From Bombus terrestris (taxonomy: Eukaryota; Arthropoda; Insecta; Hymenoptera; Apidae): 64,000 nucleotides of DNA. The position numbers and the translations under genes are program-made. Shown here piece after piece: positions 23,901-35,469 of this stretch; positions within the stretch are counted from its first letter, which is position 1; each line of letters opens with the position of its first letter. The notes beneath the pieces are model-generated. The model was not told where the DNA came from. It did not search any database and saw only the letters and a program-made list of their open reading frames with translations. Location of the stretch: the NCBI RefSeq assembly GCF_910591885.1, contig NC_063285.1, positions 3,658,001 through 3,722,000 on the forward strand, written 5' to 3'.

Positions 23901-24912
23901 TGTCGGAGATGAAAGAATACTGGAACCTTCCCTTCGGAACTTTGGGAAGACCCCTAGTGTTGTAATTTAGATTTCACCATAGCCGAATTAAGAAACTGTT
24001 GTCATTCGATTCGACTGTACTTATTTGAGATTTATGATAGTGAGCTCGGGCTCGAGGCGACAACCAGTCGCCGAACGTAGTCGCGGTCAAGGGATGAACG
24101 TTTTGTCTAACGAAGGCATGAAGTAACTCTATAGCTCTCCTTAAAAGAAATACTTAGGACGGGGCACGACGGTAAGCATTTCAACGATTTCTGTCCCGTG
24201 GCTCGCCACACGCAGACTCTATTCTTTGAGTAAGATGATTACCAGATGTCGACGCGTCTCCACAGTACATGTTCAGCTAGCCCGAGGACCTGCTATAAAT
24301 CTTAAGATCTGTTTAACTAAAGTCCTTCAAACCGACAAACAGTCCTCGTCCCAACTACGAGAAAATAGGAGAAATCTATTTTTCTCACCAACGACGCTTC
24401 CTCTTCTCGAACTTTCTCTTAAGGGCGGCTAGCACCCTTCCCTAACCACCAACATGGAAATTGACCAATTAACAGTAACGCCAATTTCCCTCACTTTCCG
24501 AATGAAGGCTTCTCTCCACGAATCCAATGATTTCGTGCCCTTGGGCACACCCGTCATAGTTTTCCTCGACAGCGTTACCGTGATGGAAAACCACTCTCCG
24601 GTACGATCTCAAAGACGATTCAAGTAACTCTCAGATACGTAGTGATTGCCTCGTGCATTAACATTGAGTACAACTTAGACGCTGAAGAAAAGTAGAGTTC
24701 GTCATCCCCTTGACCGCGGATTCGTTAGTGAGCCTAGAATCATTGTCATTAGCTTCTCGAGTATCTAATTATCGCGATTACTTGTCCAATTCCATCATAG
24801 TCATATTTGCACTAGTAAATATCTCCTCTATTGCATAATGATCACGTCTAGCGCCAATAGGGATTCGTTTCACGCCCTCAACCCTAACTCAAATCTTAAC
24901 GCCAACCCGACA
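23901..24912 (+). repeat. 3' LTR of element C
   Basis: 1012 bp, one difference from the 5' LTR. From about 24198 onward it is also the outer end of the left palindrome arm and is identical to the inner part of the LTR at 54605-55320 on the other strand. Confidence 0.93.
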
Positions 24913-24924
24913 TATATATATATA

Positions 24925-25080
24925 TGTCGGGTTGAAGTGAGGATTATGGAGAGGGGCGTTTAATGAATTCTCATTAGAATTAGCCATTGCTGTGATACAA
25001 TGAAGAGATTATTAGCACAGGCTTATTAACAAGATTAGGTACTCGTAGCACTAGTGATAATGACCGATATCGTATAGTTT
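24925..25080 (-). mobile_element. Decayed LTR remnant of the same family, tail-to-tail with element C
   Basis: Begins TGTCGGGTTG, the reverse complement of the LTR end, then GAGGGGCGTTTAATGAATT, TGTGATACAATG and GTACTCGTAGCACTAGTGAT. These align in order with the reversed LTR end at reduced similarity. The TA tract between it and C gives a perfect 30-bp palindrome. Partner copy: 54437-54592. Confidence 0.65.
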
Positions 25081-25164
25081 TTCCGTCGTTTTACATGTTA
25101 TGAAATAACTAGACTCCATGCTTTTATTGATTTTCTCTATCGCTATACCTGCATCTTGGTGGAG

Positions 25165-25350
25165 GGGAGCTTTCTCTGGAGGCAGTTTGAAAGAAGGGAT
25201 AGAGTTAGATTCTTTTTACCTAAAAATTTGATTTGTCTGCAGGAACATTTTAGACATATTTTTTTTTACTTTGTTTGCCAATCTTCTCTTTTTGTCGTAA
25301 GAATAGTTGTATTTTAGATTGTTTATTTTGGATAGTACGTAGCTTTTGCC
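25165..25350 (-). pseudogene. LINE ORF2 fragment (minus strand)
   Basis: Shares ordered blocks with the antisense LINE sequence at 46990-47265 (AGAGTTAGATTCTTTT, AAATTTGATTTGTCTGCAGG, GTAAGAATAGTTGTATTTTA, GATTGTTTATTTTGGATAGT), so it is another, shorter copy of the LINE at 30226. Palindromic partner at 54167-54352. Confidence 0.6.
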
Positions 25351-25400
25351 TCGTTGTAGCTCGTTGTAGCTCGTTGTAGCTCATTGTAGCTCGCTTTCAC
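25347..25400. repeat. 10-bp tandem repeat (CTCGTTGTAG)n
   Basis: About five copies of CTCGTTGTAG, one with CTCATTGTAG. Partner at 54117-54170. Confidence 0.85.
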
Positions 25401-27899
25401 AGTCAAGGCGCTATTTTAGAAGGGTACTCCAACAGCTAAAACGATTCCGTTCAACATTCGTAGCAGTATTTCTAATTTCCTATGCTATGAGTTTTTTGTA
25501 AGGATAATTGACGGATTTTAACGGTCCGAACGGTCGAGCGCCCCTTACCCCTCGGCCAATAATATCTAAGCATGGCATTCATCCAGGTATCGTTCACGCT
25601 CTTCCAGCGAAGGATCGCCCCACTTGGGGCGTATTCGCGCAGTAAACGCCATCCTGCGGGCGAATATGCCGTTTGACGATTTTCTTGAAAACCAATCAGC
25701 GTGCGTATTTGGGGTCCTTCGTTTTGAGCCTTGTTGGAGTCTCACTCGACGCTCGCACTTGGGTCTAACACGCTCGAGTTTAACAACGGTATTGGTAGTC
25801 TCGTTCGAGTAGTTCAATCGCGAACATGTAGCATCGATTCAGTTTCCGTGCCTTCGTATCGCTAAACGTGGACTAAACAACCGTTTCAATTTCTCAGTGC
25901 TCTTCAAGCGCTCGTGCAGGTGAAATCGTTTCGTCAGTCGTAATGATCAGTTGATACTTTTCTGAACAGGTTTCCTCGGTGCGTCAATATCTTCAAGAAT
26001 TCGTGGACATGGCTGCAAGCGTTAGTGGAGAGGACAGAGTCGTTCTATCAGGCGTAACGATCAGTGGACAGTCCTGTGCGAAATCTTCAGTTGCGAACAG
26101 TATCTCCAAGCATCGATGAAGGTAAGTATCGTTTTAGCGAGCGAACGATTAGTAAACCGTCTCGTGCGGGTCTTTCAAATGCGTGCGGCATCGACACGCG
26201 TGTATCGTTAATCATTCGCATCGTCGTACGATAATTCAGTCGCATTCGTTCAGTCGTAAATCGCGTCGCGGCATTCGCTTCAGTTGTATTCGTAAATTTC
26301 GTTTTAATCGTCGAAAACAATTTGAAACATTCTCATCGTTTGTTCTTCGATATTTCTTTTTTCCAATTTTAACTTTGTCAATTGTTCTATGCGCATTAAA
26401 GCTGTTACCCAAGATTAATTCGGCGGGGAACAAGTTAGAGAGCGCGGTATCGTCGTTATCAGACACACGCGCACGTTAGACGTATCGTTGTTTCTTTAAC
26501 CGATTGAGTAGCAAACAGCGTGATCGGGCTGTTTAGATTTTGTGTCGAAAAGTCCCAGTACATTTGAACTCTACGGACGACTAACGGTATTTTGTATTTC
26601 ATTGTTATCTTGATGATTTTTATTGAACAAAACTTGAAATATTTATAAACTAATAGTACGCGTATATAAATATATAGATGTATTTCGTAAGAGTAACAAA
26701 TATGACGAGCGCTATTGTGCCGCTTGTTTCTCTTCGCAATCGATTAAGAGGCTATCGTGCCGTTCGGCACGTTTCGACCCTGGTTTTTCAAAGACCCCTG
26801 GGGCTCAAACGGTTAAATTATGTCAATATTATCTGCAAATAATTATTTTTCTATTTACTCTATATGATTTTCGAAACATTAAAAGATTATTATTACTCGA
26901 CTACTTCAATATTGATTACGATAATTTTTTAATTACGGTTAAAAACTTGTCACTACTGGTGTGAGAGACTGTAAAATTGATTCGAAATAGTATTTTACAG
27001 AGTAACCGATGAAACCGATGAAACCGATGAGTTAGATATTTATATAATAAAAAGTTATTTCTATTTCTGAATTTCCTTTCTGGATATTTCTTTTAAATAC
27101 CATTTTAAGTAGTTGTTGTTTTACAGTACGAATAAAATATTTTAAATATGTAGTAAAAAATAAACTATCTTTATTTTCACAACGCGGTACATAAAATAAA
27201 GTATTTTATCTTTGTATTGTAAATAGTATTGTGTTTAAAATGTTTCTTAACAATGAAAATAGATCAAGCAGAAGGTTAATATCAGGATGCGAGAATCCAA
27301 AATATTTGGAAATTAAATTCATGTTCTTTTTAATCCTGATGCGCGCTCTTCGGGTCTCTTTGTTCTTACTGCTCTCCTTTCTTTCTCTAAGAACTTTTGT
27401 ATTCTTTAAACGTATAGAGCAAAATTTTGTCCGACCGTTGAAACCGACATATTTGAGAAAAAGACGTGCGATCATAGAAAATCTAGGGAACGCACTGATA
27501 CAAAATTATATTATAAGATGGTAATATGACCCGCGTAGGAAAGCTGCGAAAGAAATAGCAGAGAATGTTATAAATACATTGGAACATTTCAAAGAGAAAA
27601 TAAGAGTTTGTAAAAATTTCACTAATGCCAAAATTTTGTTTGCGATAATAGAATGTACCGGTTCTTTGCAATGAAAATTATTATGAAGGATATAAGTAAC
27701 ATATTACTACATTTCCCCGGTCCTTACTTAGAAGATAAACAAACGAAAACGAATCTTTGTATGCAAAGGTAATTTTCTTCTTCAAACTCTTACCGAATAA
27801 TTTAGTTGAATGGAAGACCGCAGCAGGGTGTTAAGTAACATGCATTATTCAAAGTTTTCATCGCTTGGATTACTCTTATATGGGCAAACATGCAATCCA
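25401..27899. other. Arm DNA without recognised genes
   Basis: Moderately GC-richer than its surroundings at 25500-26600. Several frames of 60-98 codons exist on both strands but none shows a family motif. A consensus splice-donor-like AAGGTAAGT occurs at 26120 after a short GC-rich stretch, and a small (GAAACCGAT)n repeat lies at about 27007-27030. It could hold a non-coding exon or unrecognised repeat. Duplicated at 51618-54116. Confidence 0.4.
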
Positions 27900-28070
27900 T
27901 TTCCTTTTTTTTCTTTTTTATTCTTTTTTTATTCTTTTTTTTTATATTTATATTTAATTTGCACTTTACAATTTGTCCAGCTGGACATTTGTTAAATTTT
28001 TCTAACTTTATCCGAGTTTGACTATTTTATTTCTGTAGCGAGGTCAGTGGGGTGTTTTCTTTTTATTTTT
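27900..28070 (-). repeat. Dispersed repeat R1, copy 3
   Basis: Same ordered blocks as copy 1, with a T-rich (AT/A-rich on the minus strand) tail of a different sequence. Partner at 51447-51617. Confidence 0.65.
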
Positions 28071-28429
28071 CTTTTTACGAGAGTTTTGCTCGCTTCAGCA
28101 GCTAGCTGGTTTGGATGTATTGCCGTTCTTTCCTTGTGTTTTTCTTTTTAAGTACTTGCCGATTTCTTCTTTGACCATTGGTATTTACGTACAACTCTCG
28201 ATTCCAACTGACGATTCTCTCCCCTCGGTTACAACTCAACTATTTTCTTGATCCGATTCGTTTCTTTTCGTCATCCATCAATATCTGTACTACGCGCGCG
28301 TTCGTTACGCGTCCGCCACCGTTGCTACCTACGCCTTCTTCCAATATTACAAAAAATGTCCTATAAGGAAGAACTTTACGGATATCGATGGCTGATTAGG
28401 CCTGTCGGCACTTGCGCCTCGGTGATGTT

Positions 28430-28580
28430 TGGACCGCCGTTGGAAAGTTTTGTTGCCGAGTGCCGCTAAGCCCTATTCAAGTTTTCCGACCGTTTCTGCT
28501 TGTTGGCATTTGCTCTTCGTCGCCGACATTGTCTCTATGTCGGCGATCTTTCCGCGTTACTATAATAGAGACCAAAGAAG
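28430..28580 (-). mobile_element. LTR remnant related to Gypsy D
   Basis: On the minus strand contains TTAGCGGCACTCGGCAACAA and CTTTCCAACGG. These correspond to the start of the Gypsy D LTR (TGTAGCGGCACTCGACAGCA) at 43992. Partner at 50937-51087. The stretch 28580-29390 between this and the first 5S fragment shows nothing else recognised. Confidence 0.5.
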
Positions 28581-29392
28581 CCGTTCTACAGTGTCACCTA
28601 ACTAGTACAGTGTCACGTAAAATTTATGATAAAGAAGGAGTAACGTAATTTGACCGTGTTTTTTAAATTTTGTAGGCTTTTATTCACGAGAACGATTAAG
28701 TATAATATTACAATGAAGTTCAAATCACGGCCAAACTGTACACAAGACTAGACTCGAGACTAAAAAAAGACTCTTCTTGGTCGAATGATTGCAGTTTTTA
28801 CAGGCTGCTGCGTTTGTCGGTGTTGAGGGACAAGGGACGGATCCTAATTGCCCTACGTAATGGGGGGCAAATGTAATGTTGGGCCATGTGCAAAGGTCAA
28901 TTCAAAACCTTAACGGTCCGCTGTCAGGTAGTATGGAATGACGTGGATTTGACGATTTATGATCGTTGTCAGAACAGCCGTTCGTGAATGTTAATATTTT
29001 GCTGTTGGTAGTTATACGCAATGCAGTGAAACTAAATAATTTCAAAATTGAAGTAGGCGAGAAAATTAGAGTATTATGATGGTGCAGGTCGAAAGGGCCT
29101 GATTTCCTATACAAAAATAAGTCGATGATGAAGTGACAATTTTTAACACAAGACTTGGTTTTCCAGAAAATCAATTACGAAGTTCTGTCCACTTGACTCG
29201 CTACTTTTTAAGTATACGCGTACCTATATGACGGAACTTCACAATCCATTGTGTGGGAAACGAAGCCAGGAAAAATGTTATATATCTGTATGCACGTCTA
29301 AAAAAATACCATTTATCCTCATAGATACATGTATGTTTTCTTAAATATTTTGTCTATTGTGATAACATGAAATAACAGAGCTGATTACTTCA

Positions 29393-29431
29393 GCCAACGC
29401 TCATACCGCGTTGAAAGTACTCGTTCTCGTC
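29393..29431 (+). rRNA. 5S rRNA gene fragment (nt about 1-39)
   Basis: Reads CCAACGCTCATACCGCG and TACTCGTTCTCGTC, the 5' third of a metazoan 5S rRNA. Homology stops right after CTCGTC, where an intact gene continues CGATCACC. The flanking spacer resembles that of the fragment at 30187, suggesting relics of a tandem 5S array. Pseudogene. Partner 50086-50124. Confidence 0.75.
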
Positions 29432-30186
29432 CATATGTGAAATCGTTAAACAAAATCATTACCGTAAAATATAATTGACGACTTAAATAATTTTTAGACT
29501 TTTTTGTTTTTCAAGTATTAGTGAATATTAGTCATGCTTACTTAGAAAACTGCACGTGCGCATACAGTGTTTTTATGAATTTTGAGAATTTGTTATTATT
29601 ATGATCTTTTATTTTACTTTTTATTTCCTTTGCGAGTTTGTTTAGATGTTCTCCTTACTTAGAAATATGCACGATGGGCAGTTTATAGGTTGGCCTGTGC
29701 TGGCGCGGCTGGCTAAGTATTAATAAGATATGGTCGTATACATGAAGAAAATATCTTTTTAGCATTAAACGATTATCACCATATGTTGTATCATTCTCGC
29801 ATACATGCTTACTTATATATTACTTTGTTTATACTTTCCGATAATGTTATATGTATTCAAAATTGGGAATTGGAGAATGTGCAAGTATTATACATACGTA
29901 CGTCGTTTGAGAGAGTGCAAAAATACATGTGCCAAAAATTGTGACACAAACCGAAGGGCGATGATTCCCTGCGCGTGGCGAAAATGAAGTCGAAAATGTA
30001 AAATGACATTTTTCGCTTTGTTTTCGCGAAAGTCAATTATGAAGTTGCCTCTACTTAACTTCACAGTCCATTTTCTTGAAAACGAAACCGGGCATGATTT
30101 TACATATCTCTTTTATCCTCTTACATAATTGTACGACGTAAATGCTTTTTATTCAATAATATTATATACCAAAATTGATTACTTCA

Positions 30187-30225
30187 ACTAACGCTCATAC
30201 CGAGCTGAATGCATTCTTTCTCGTC
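30187..30225 (+). rRNA. 5S rRNA gene fragment (nt about 1-39) joined to LINE 5' end
   Basis: ACTAACGCTCATACCGAGC through TTTCTCGTC. Homology stops at the same nucleotide as in the other fragments, and the next base starts the 5' untranslated part of the LINE at 30226. Partner 49292-49330. Confidence 0.75.
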
Positions 30226-32527
30226 AGAGTGCTGGGAACCCCCCAAGCAGGTCGGTCCTCACTGGAAAAAAATACCAGGCGCAAGGCCTGTTAGTGAGTT
30301 TGCCAATTTATACAGTAAAACTCAATAACGAAAAGTGATAAATAATGCTCACTATAAAAACAATCAAGAAAATAAGAGAAGGAAAGAAACAACCAAAAGA
30401 AAAATATAGCAAAAGTGAATCAGGAACTTTCTTGGCAATACAAGCTTTGGCACCCAAAGGACGCGGAAACTCAACCGCCCACCAAACCTGTTGAACAGGA
30501 ATAACAGGGCACAAAGTAGCCAGGAAAGTGTAAGCAAAAAGGAAAGCACAACAGGAGACGCGGACCGCAAATGAAACGAAACCATAAATTCAGCAGATAG
30601 CTCCCCATTATCGGCAATACGAACGAAAAATAGGTTCAGCGTATTGCAATCGTAAGAGTCCTGCCTATCTCGGATACAGCAACACCCTCAAATAGGAACA
30701 ATAAAAGAAACCACCATAATAAGGAAAAAGAACGGAAGCCTACGGAAGAAAGCAAGTAGGAATACGGCCTCTCAGGAAATCACATGTCCGAAAGAGAATA
30801 AAGAATGGATCGAGAGAGAGATATACTATCATCAACGAAAACCTCAACGTCCCAGGCGTAGCCCAGCGAAATGGACAATGAATTTCCAGCGGCAACGCTA
30901 CCGAGAAGCCAGACACAACCCAGGCAGGCCACCAGCCTCTACAACAAAGAACGCTGACACCACTGCCCCCCACAAATAGAGACAAATCGCCTCCAACATA
31001 CATTACCAATCAAGACCAGAAGGAGACAGTAAAACTCTTTGAAGAGACTCTAAACACAAATTCATTCCATATTAAACGGATACACACAGATAAACATGTG
31101 CTATTCCTACGAAGTATGCCAGTCTTTAACAAAGCGAAAGAAATCGTAATTGCAACTAAGACAGCGTTTACGCATATACACCCAAATCAAAGAAGTACCA
31201 CACGGTCTTACTAAAGGGTCTAAACAATAGCTTCTCCGAGACAGAGATACTCGCAGAGTTACAAGCACTACAGATGTCTGACGTACAATTGACAAAATAT
31301 TGGTGCTTCTCAATAAAAAGATCAATAGAGAACAATGAATTGCTTCCAATTTACATAATCCAAGTATCCCCACAAAGCAATATTAGTTACCTACTAAAAT
31401 TGAACCGTCTAAATTACTTTAGGGTAAATTGGATAAAGTCAGAAAAAATGACATAACGCAATGTCACAAATGCAAACTGCACGGAGCCGCACTGTTCAAG
31501 CGAGTGCAAACTTTGCAAAAAACTTTGCGAGAATATCATCAAATGCAAAGAATCAACAATTTGCGTTGCTCAAATAAGCCGCAAATTCACCCCGTAGTCA
31601 AATTTCTTAGCCATCCTAAGACAAGGAATAAGCCGAAACCAAGTCTCTGAAAACCAATCACATCGAACAAATTTATTACCACGCGTAATGCAAAATCCAA
31701 ATCCAATTAAAACCATATCCGTAACAAACCATACCGTAATAAACTTATCGAAGACTTCAAAAAAAGCATATTCAAAGCCCTAAATGAACAACAAACACAA
31801 TTGAAATAAAATAATCATTAAGAACGCACGAAGAATGGATTGACTCTTGCCCAAAAGAAGGCTCATACCTAAACATATGCCTTGGAGACACACAATTACA
31901 ATTCCCTAATTTACGGGCAAATAACAGGCTCAAAACTATAGACTACGAATGCGACCATAATGCTCCCGTATTACAGATAAATAAAAATACATCTGACTTC
32001 CTAACCCTAGAAACACAGAGTGACGAACCCAGGTGCGAGTACAAAAAAATAAACTAGAAAAAATTACAAAATCAGCTCGAAAAGTACTGCGACCTAAGTA
32101 TCCACAACAATGTCAACCTAACCAAGAGGCAAATCGTCTCATTTACAGACAAAATAGAAAAACTTATACAAACCGCTCTTCAAGAATCCGTACTAAAAAT
32201 AAAGTAAGAAAGTCGGCTTTCGAGCCCTATACCTATAATAAAAAAAAAAAAAAAAAAAATTACGAGACAAAAGCTTGATACCATCCAATATTAACAATCT
32301 AAAATAAAACTATTCCTACGATCAAAAAGAAGATTTAGAATAATTAAAGTACCTTTTGCACAAAATAAAGTTGTGTCAAAACAAGAATTCGCAAACATTA
32401 TAAATCAACAGTGGGCAAACAAAATAAAAAATATCTCTAAAAAGGACTCTGCTAGCATGTCCCACAGAGGAATCAAATTTTTACATCAAAAGAATCAAAC
32501 TCTACCCCATCTCTCAAATTGCCTTCA
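30226..32527 (+). pseudogene. Decayed Jockey-like LINE (ORF1 and part of ORF2)
   Basis: Mixed frames give an ORF1 of the Jockey/I type. At about 31220-31440 are LQMSDVQLTKYW, LLPIYIIQVSP and a region resembling the domain before the zinc knuckles; a CHKCKLHG knuckle follows near 31462-31485 and further cysteines to about 31570. ORF2 begins with the end of an endonuclease near 31830-31960 (LNICLGDTQLQFPN, DYECDHNAPVLQI), then KINWKKLQNQLEKYCDLSIH near 32040-32110. It stops around 32527 before the RT catalytic core, against an inverted 5S fragment. Many stops and frameshifts. Partner on the other arm: 46990-49291. Confidence 0.75.
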
Positions 32528-32566
32528 GACGAGAATGATTCCATTATGCGCGGTATGAACGTTAGC
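32528..32566 (-). rRNA. 5S rRNA gene fragment, minus strand
   Basis: Reverse complement reads GCTAACGTTCATACCGCG through ATTCTCGTC, broken at the same place as the others. Here the break is joined to antisense LINE sequence. Partner 46951-46989. Confidence 0.75.
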
Positions 32567-32766
32567 TGAAATAAGTGATTTATTTGCTTTTAATGTACAA
32601 AAAAAGAATATTTGAAAAAATGTATGCAAGAATGAGTGTTATATATGGTATTAGTCATGTAATACTATAACATTTCTATTTCCTCATGTTTAGATTATAG
32701 ATTATTGAAAATAGATTATTAAGGGAAGTAAAAAGGATTGGAAAAACAAAAAGGTGTTTTGTTTTT

Positions 32767-32855
32767 CACCACGCGGAGTTACCAAGCGGTCACCTATTTA
32801 AGTACTATCCGTGCCTGGCGCTGCTTAACTTTCGTGATCGGATGAGAACGAGTGC
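32767..32855 (-). rRNA. 5S rRNA gene fragment, 3' part, minus strand
   Basis: On the minus strand GCACTCGTTCTCATCCGATC begins nt about 25 of a 5S gene and runs through AAGTTAAGCAGCGCC, GTGACCGCTTGG and CCGCGTGGTG to the gene end. It is preceded by a short poly-A, so it looks like the downstream half of a gene split by a poly-A-tailed insertion. Partner 46662-46750. Confidence 0.82.
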
Positions 32856-33015
32856 TTTTTTTCTATTTAACATTTATTGACCAGTAGATGAGAATTACAT
32901 TTGTATGTTGTTCACAATAAACAATGAACTTCGAGTGCGGGGTGGCTTAGGCAAAAGTACCGATACGTGACGATACGACATAGCCATACAATGTTTTGTG
33001 TCGGAATTACAGTTT

Positions 33016-33500
33016 TTACCGGTTGCAGTTTACCAGTTTGAATCGGCGTCCTTGATCGATAGTTATTTTCGAAGGTACGCCGAAACGAGCTATTCGTGTA
33101 GAGAGGAGAACCGAGGCAACGGTTGTCGCTTCCATATCAACGATGGGAATGGCTTCGGGCCAACGCGAAAAACGGTCGATACACGTTAGACAATGTCGGT
33201 ATCCTTGTGAATATTGCATCGCGATAATGTCTATGTGTATGTGCTTGAACCGGCCTGCTGAAGTTTCGAACGTTCCGACAGGTGAGAATACGTGCCTGGT
33301 GACATTGCATCGTTGACACGGGATACATTGTCGTGCCCAAGTCCGGCAATCTTTATTTACGGACGGTCAAATGAAACGCGACGTCACCAATTTTTGCGTG
33401 GCACGTATCTCTGGATGGGAAAGTCCGTGGAGCGAATTAAACACGTCGCGCCGCAAGGATTTCGGTACGTACCATCGTACAATGTCGCCTGATATGTCGC
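33016..33500 (-). pseudogene. Gypsy integrase fragment
   Basis: Minus-strand frames give the zinc-binding end (WARQCIPCQRC type, near 33320), then DRFSRWPEAIPIVDMEATTV and FGVPSKITIDQGRRF, i.e. the first two catalytic aspartates of an integrase core. It is the same family as the RT-integrase fusion at 36382. Truncated on both sides. 32856-33015 carries a poly-A-tailed junction and no gene. Partner 46017-46501. Confidence 0.78.
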
Positions 33501-33513
33501 AATAAATTTCTAC

Positions 33514-34337
33514 CTATAATTCTAATGGTAAAAAATTAATTCCTTCACCAAGCTTAGCGTAAATTAGTGTTGTAGTTACGATGAACGTCTTGAAAAATAT
33601 GTCTAACCTATTACCGTGAATTTTCTTAACGACCTTGTCAATTATTATCTCATAATAAGATGTTTTGACTGGATGGATTCGATATGGTTCTAACCATTCG
33701 GTATCCCTTTTGTCTTTCTTATGATCGTTGTGAATTAGTACAAAGTCTCCTTCTTTGAAAATTGTTTGAGTTCGCACGACCTTTTTTTTTGATCTCGAGC
33801 GTAGCGTTTCTCGCTACGTATTAGTGTTTGTCTCGTTAACTTCAAATATTTGTTCAACTTTTTTTGTCATGGAAAAGACATATCATTACACGTTAGGGTA
33901 GTGGTTTTTGCAATCGCGGAAGGTAAATTAGCTTTTCTTCCGAACGTTAATTCAAAAGGGGTAAATTCTGTTCCTACGTGAAGTGCTGTATTATACCCTA
34001 AACATATAACATTGAGTATCTCATCCCATTCTTTATCATCGTTATCTCGTAGGCTAGTATAAATTAGATCTTTAACTGCTGTGTGAGTACGTTCTAATGA
34101 TCCGTTGGATCGAGGGTGAAAGTTAGTCGTCTTGATATGTTTAATCTTAAAAGCTTCGTCAAATTTCGTTATGAGCTCGCTAATAAAATTCTGTCCTTGG
34201 TCAGTAAGGATTGTCTTGGGAGCAGAGAATATATAAATGTAAGATTGTTTATCTCGGGGTAATTCAGGTGACCGATTCTGAAATCTGAAAATGGAGTTTA
34301 TTGTGAAAATACTTAAATAAAATACAGGAGTAAACAA
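33514..34337 (-). pseudogene. Gypsy integrase, core and C-terminus (errantivirus-like family)
   Basis: Two minus-strand frames. 33867-34337 carries TILTDQGQNFISEL, the ERTHTAVKDL glutamate helix, EWDEILNVICLGYNTALH and FELTFGRKANLP. 33514-33777 carries FKEGDFVLIHND and WLEPYRIHPVK, the usual C-terminal tail. A 90-bp gap with a poly-A/T run separates them. It resembles the 17.6/gypsy branch. Partner 45180-46003. Confidence 0.8.
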
Positions 34338-34755
34338 TAATTAATAATTAACAACAATTAATAACAGTAATAATTAAATAAACAGGAACCAATTAATAAC
34401 ATTAAACAATAAATAACAAGTTCTGTGCAATGTCTAGCTGAAAATCGAGAATCGATTTTCAACCTCCTGAGCTGCCGATCTTTCTCCGTCAATCTTCAAT
34501 GTTTTAAATAATTACTCCTTCTTCTGTAATCTTGATTATCTCTGATGTTGCTCTCTGTCCGTCCGTTTGGGAAATGAATGTAAAACAAAGAAAGTCGCTC
34601 TGTCCGTGAAAGAAAAGAAGTCGTGCTGTCCGTAAACCGAGAGAGTTCCTATCACACTTGAACTCTAGGGAGTTTATATAAATATAATGATTTAATTGCG
34701 TTAATAATGGACTCGCTTTGTTGTGTCCTCAGTGAAACTAGCATCAAGTATTTCG
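34338..34755. mobile_element. Insertion of about 420 bp splitting the integrase
   Basis: AT-rich non-coding sequence between the integrase zinc-binding part (ends about 34756) and the core (starts about 34337). It contains an inverted GAAAATCGAG/CGATTTTC motif and AATAAA-type signals, so it may be a solo LTR of an unrelated element. Boundaries are uncertain. Partner 44762-45179. Confidence 0.45.
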
Positions 34756-35469
34756 TCAGTTCGTCGTGAATTGATAGGATAAATTGGTTTCCTTATTCTT
34801 TGTTGTTGGTCGTATAGTGTCCATGGCTATTTTGTCGTTGGGGTTTAAAGGCGTGTCTGAAATTACTGGTTCTTCCTTAGGTCGTATTCTAACTAGTTTT
34901 TCTTTTTGGCAAATGTCACAATTTTGAATGAGATCTTCGATTCTACTTATTAAATTTTGGATCTTACATCGTTCTTTGATTCTTTGGTATATCTTTTGGA
35001 TTCCTAAATGTCCTATCGTACCGTTATGATTTTCCTGAATTATTTTTTCTATCTCTTCCTCGGTTAATTCCTGGATTGGGTCCCATGCAAAAATGACAGG
35101 ATATCGGGTATCATTGAAACATAGAAGCATATGTTTGATCTGGTTCTTTTCTAATTCTGCAAACGTGTTGTCTCCTATACCTACTTTTTTGTTATTTCGT
35201 AATATGTTGTCGATTTTCCGTAACCATATTGCCTCGTCGAACTCTTCTAATTCTGTTTTAGTTAATTGATAGAAAGATTGATCGTTAGGTTTCATTTCTA
35301 ATCGTTTTGGGATTTCTTTTTCCATTCCGTAAAATGTTGTAAGAAATCTAAGACTACTGTTCCTTCAGGGGTTTCTACTTTTTGAATCGCATGAATTCTA
35401 GATGAACTATCTGCGACTGGGTTTTCTTTGCCTTTAACGTGTTCGATTGTGTATTCATACTCTTCTATC
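34756..35469 (-). pseudogene. Gypsy RNase H end and integrase zinc-binding domain
   Basis: Minus strand: IEEYEYTIEHVKGKENPVAD (RNase H end) at about 35385-35465, then a linker and the integrase HHCC domain (HNGTIGHLGIQKIYQR ... CDICQKEK) at about 34900-35030. Same errantivirus-like family as 33514-34337, separated by the insertion. Its upstream part is cut by the Gypsy D LTR at 35470. Partner 44048-44761. Confidence 0.8.

Larger units (their letters stand above)
18783..24912 (+). mobile_element. Gypsy element C, complete but defective (gag-less)
   Basis: 6.13-kb LTR retrotransposon of the A family: 5' LTR 18783-19794, internal 19795-23900, 3' LTR 23901-24912, flanked by TATATA on both sides. 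Internal sequence runs from the leader almost directly into the protease, so capsid and nucleocapsid are missing. Pol is broken by stops and frameshifts and the RT active site is altered. Despite this the two LTRs differ at only one of 1012 positions (G at 19408, A at the matching place in the 3' LTR). Confidence 0.92.

Noticed and set aside
25566..25817. 83-codon frame on the minus strand (mirror 53700-53951)
   Set aside because: No motif, no start context, and opposite-strand frames of similar length; kept only as anonymous DNA.
26100..26130. Splice donor AAGGTAAGT as proof of a host gene
   Set aside because: A nine-base match is expected by chance in tens of kb and no matching acceptor or coding exon was recognised.
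29690..29750. Possible 3' half of a 5S gene (GCTGGCGCGGCTGGCTAAGT)
   Set aside because: Only weak resemblance to the 5S 3' region; not strong enough to call.
30308..31373. Minus-strand frames of 68-89 codons opposite the LINE
   Set aside because: Shadows of the decayed LINE ORF1; no independent motif.
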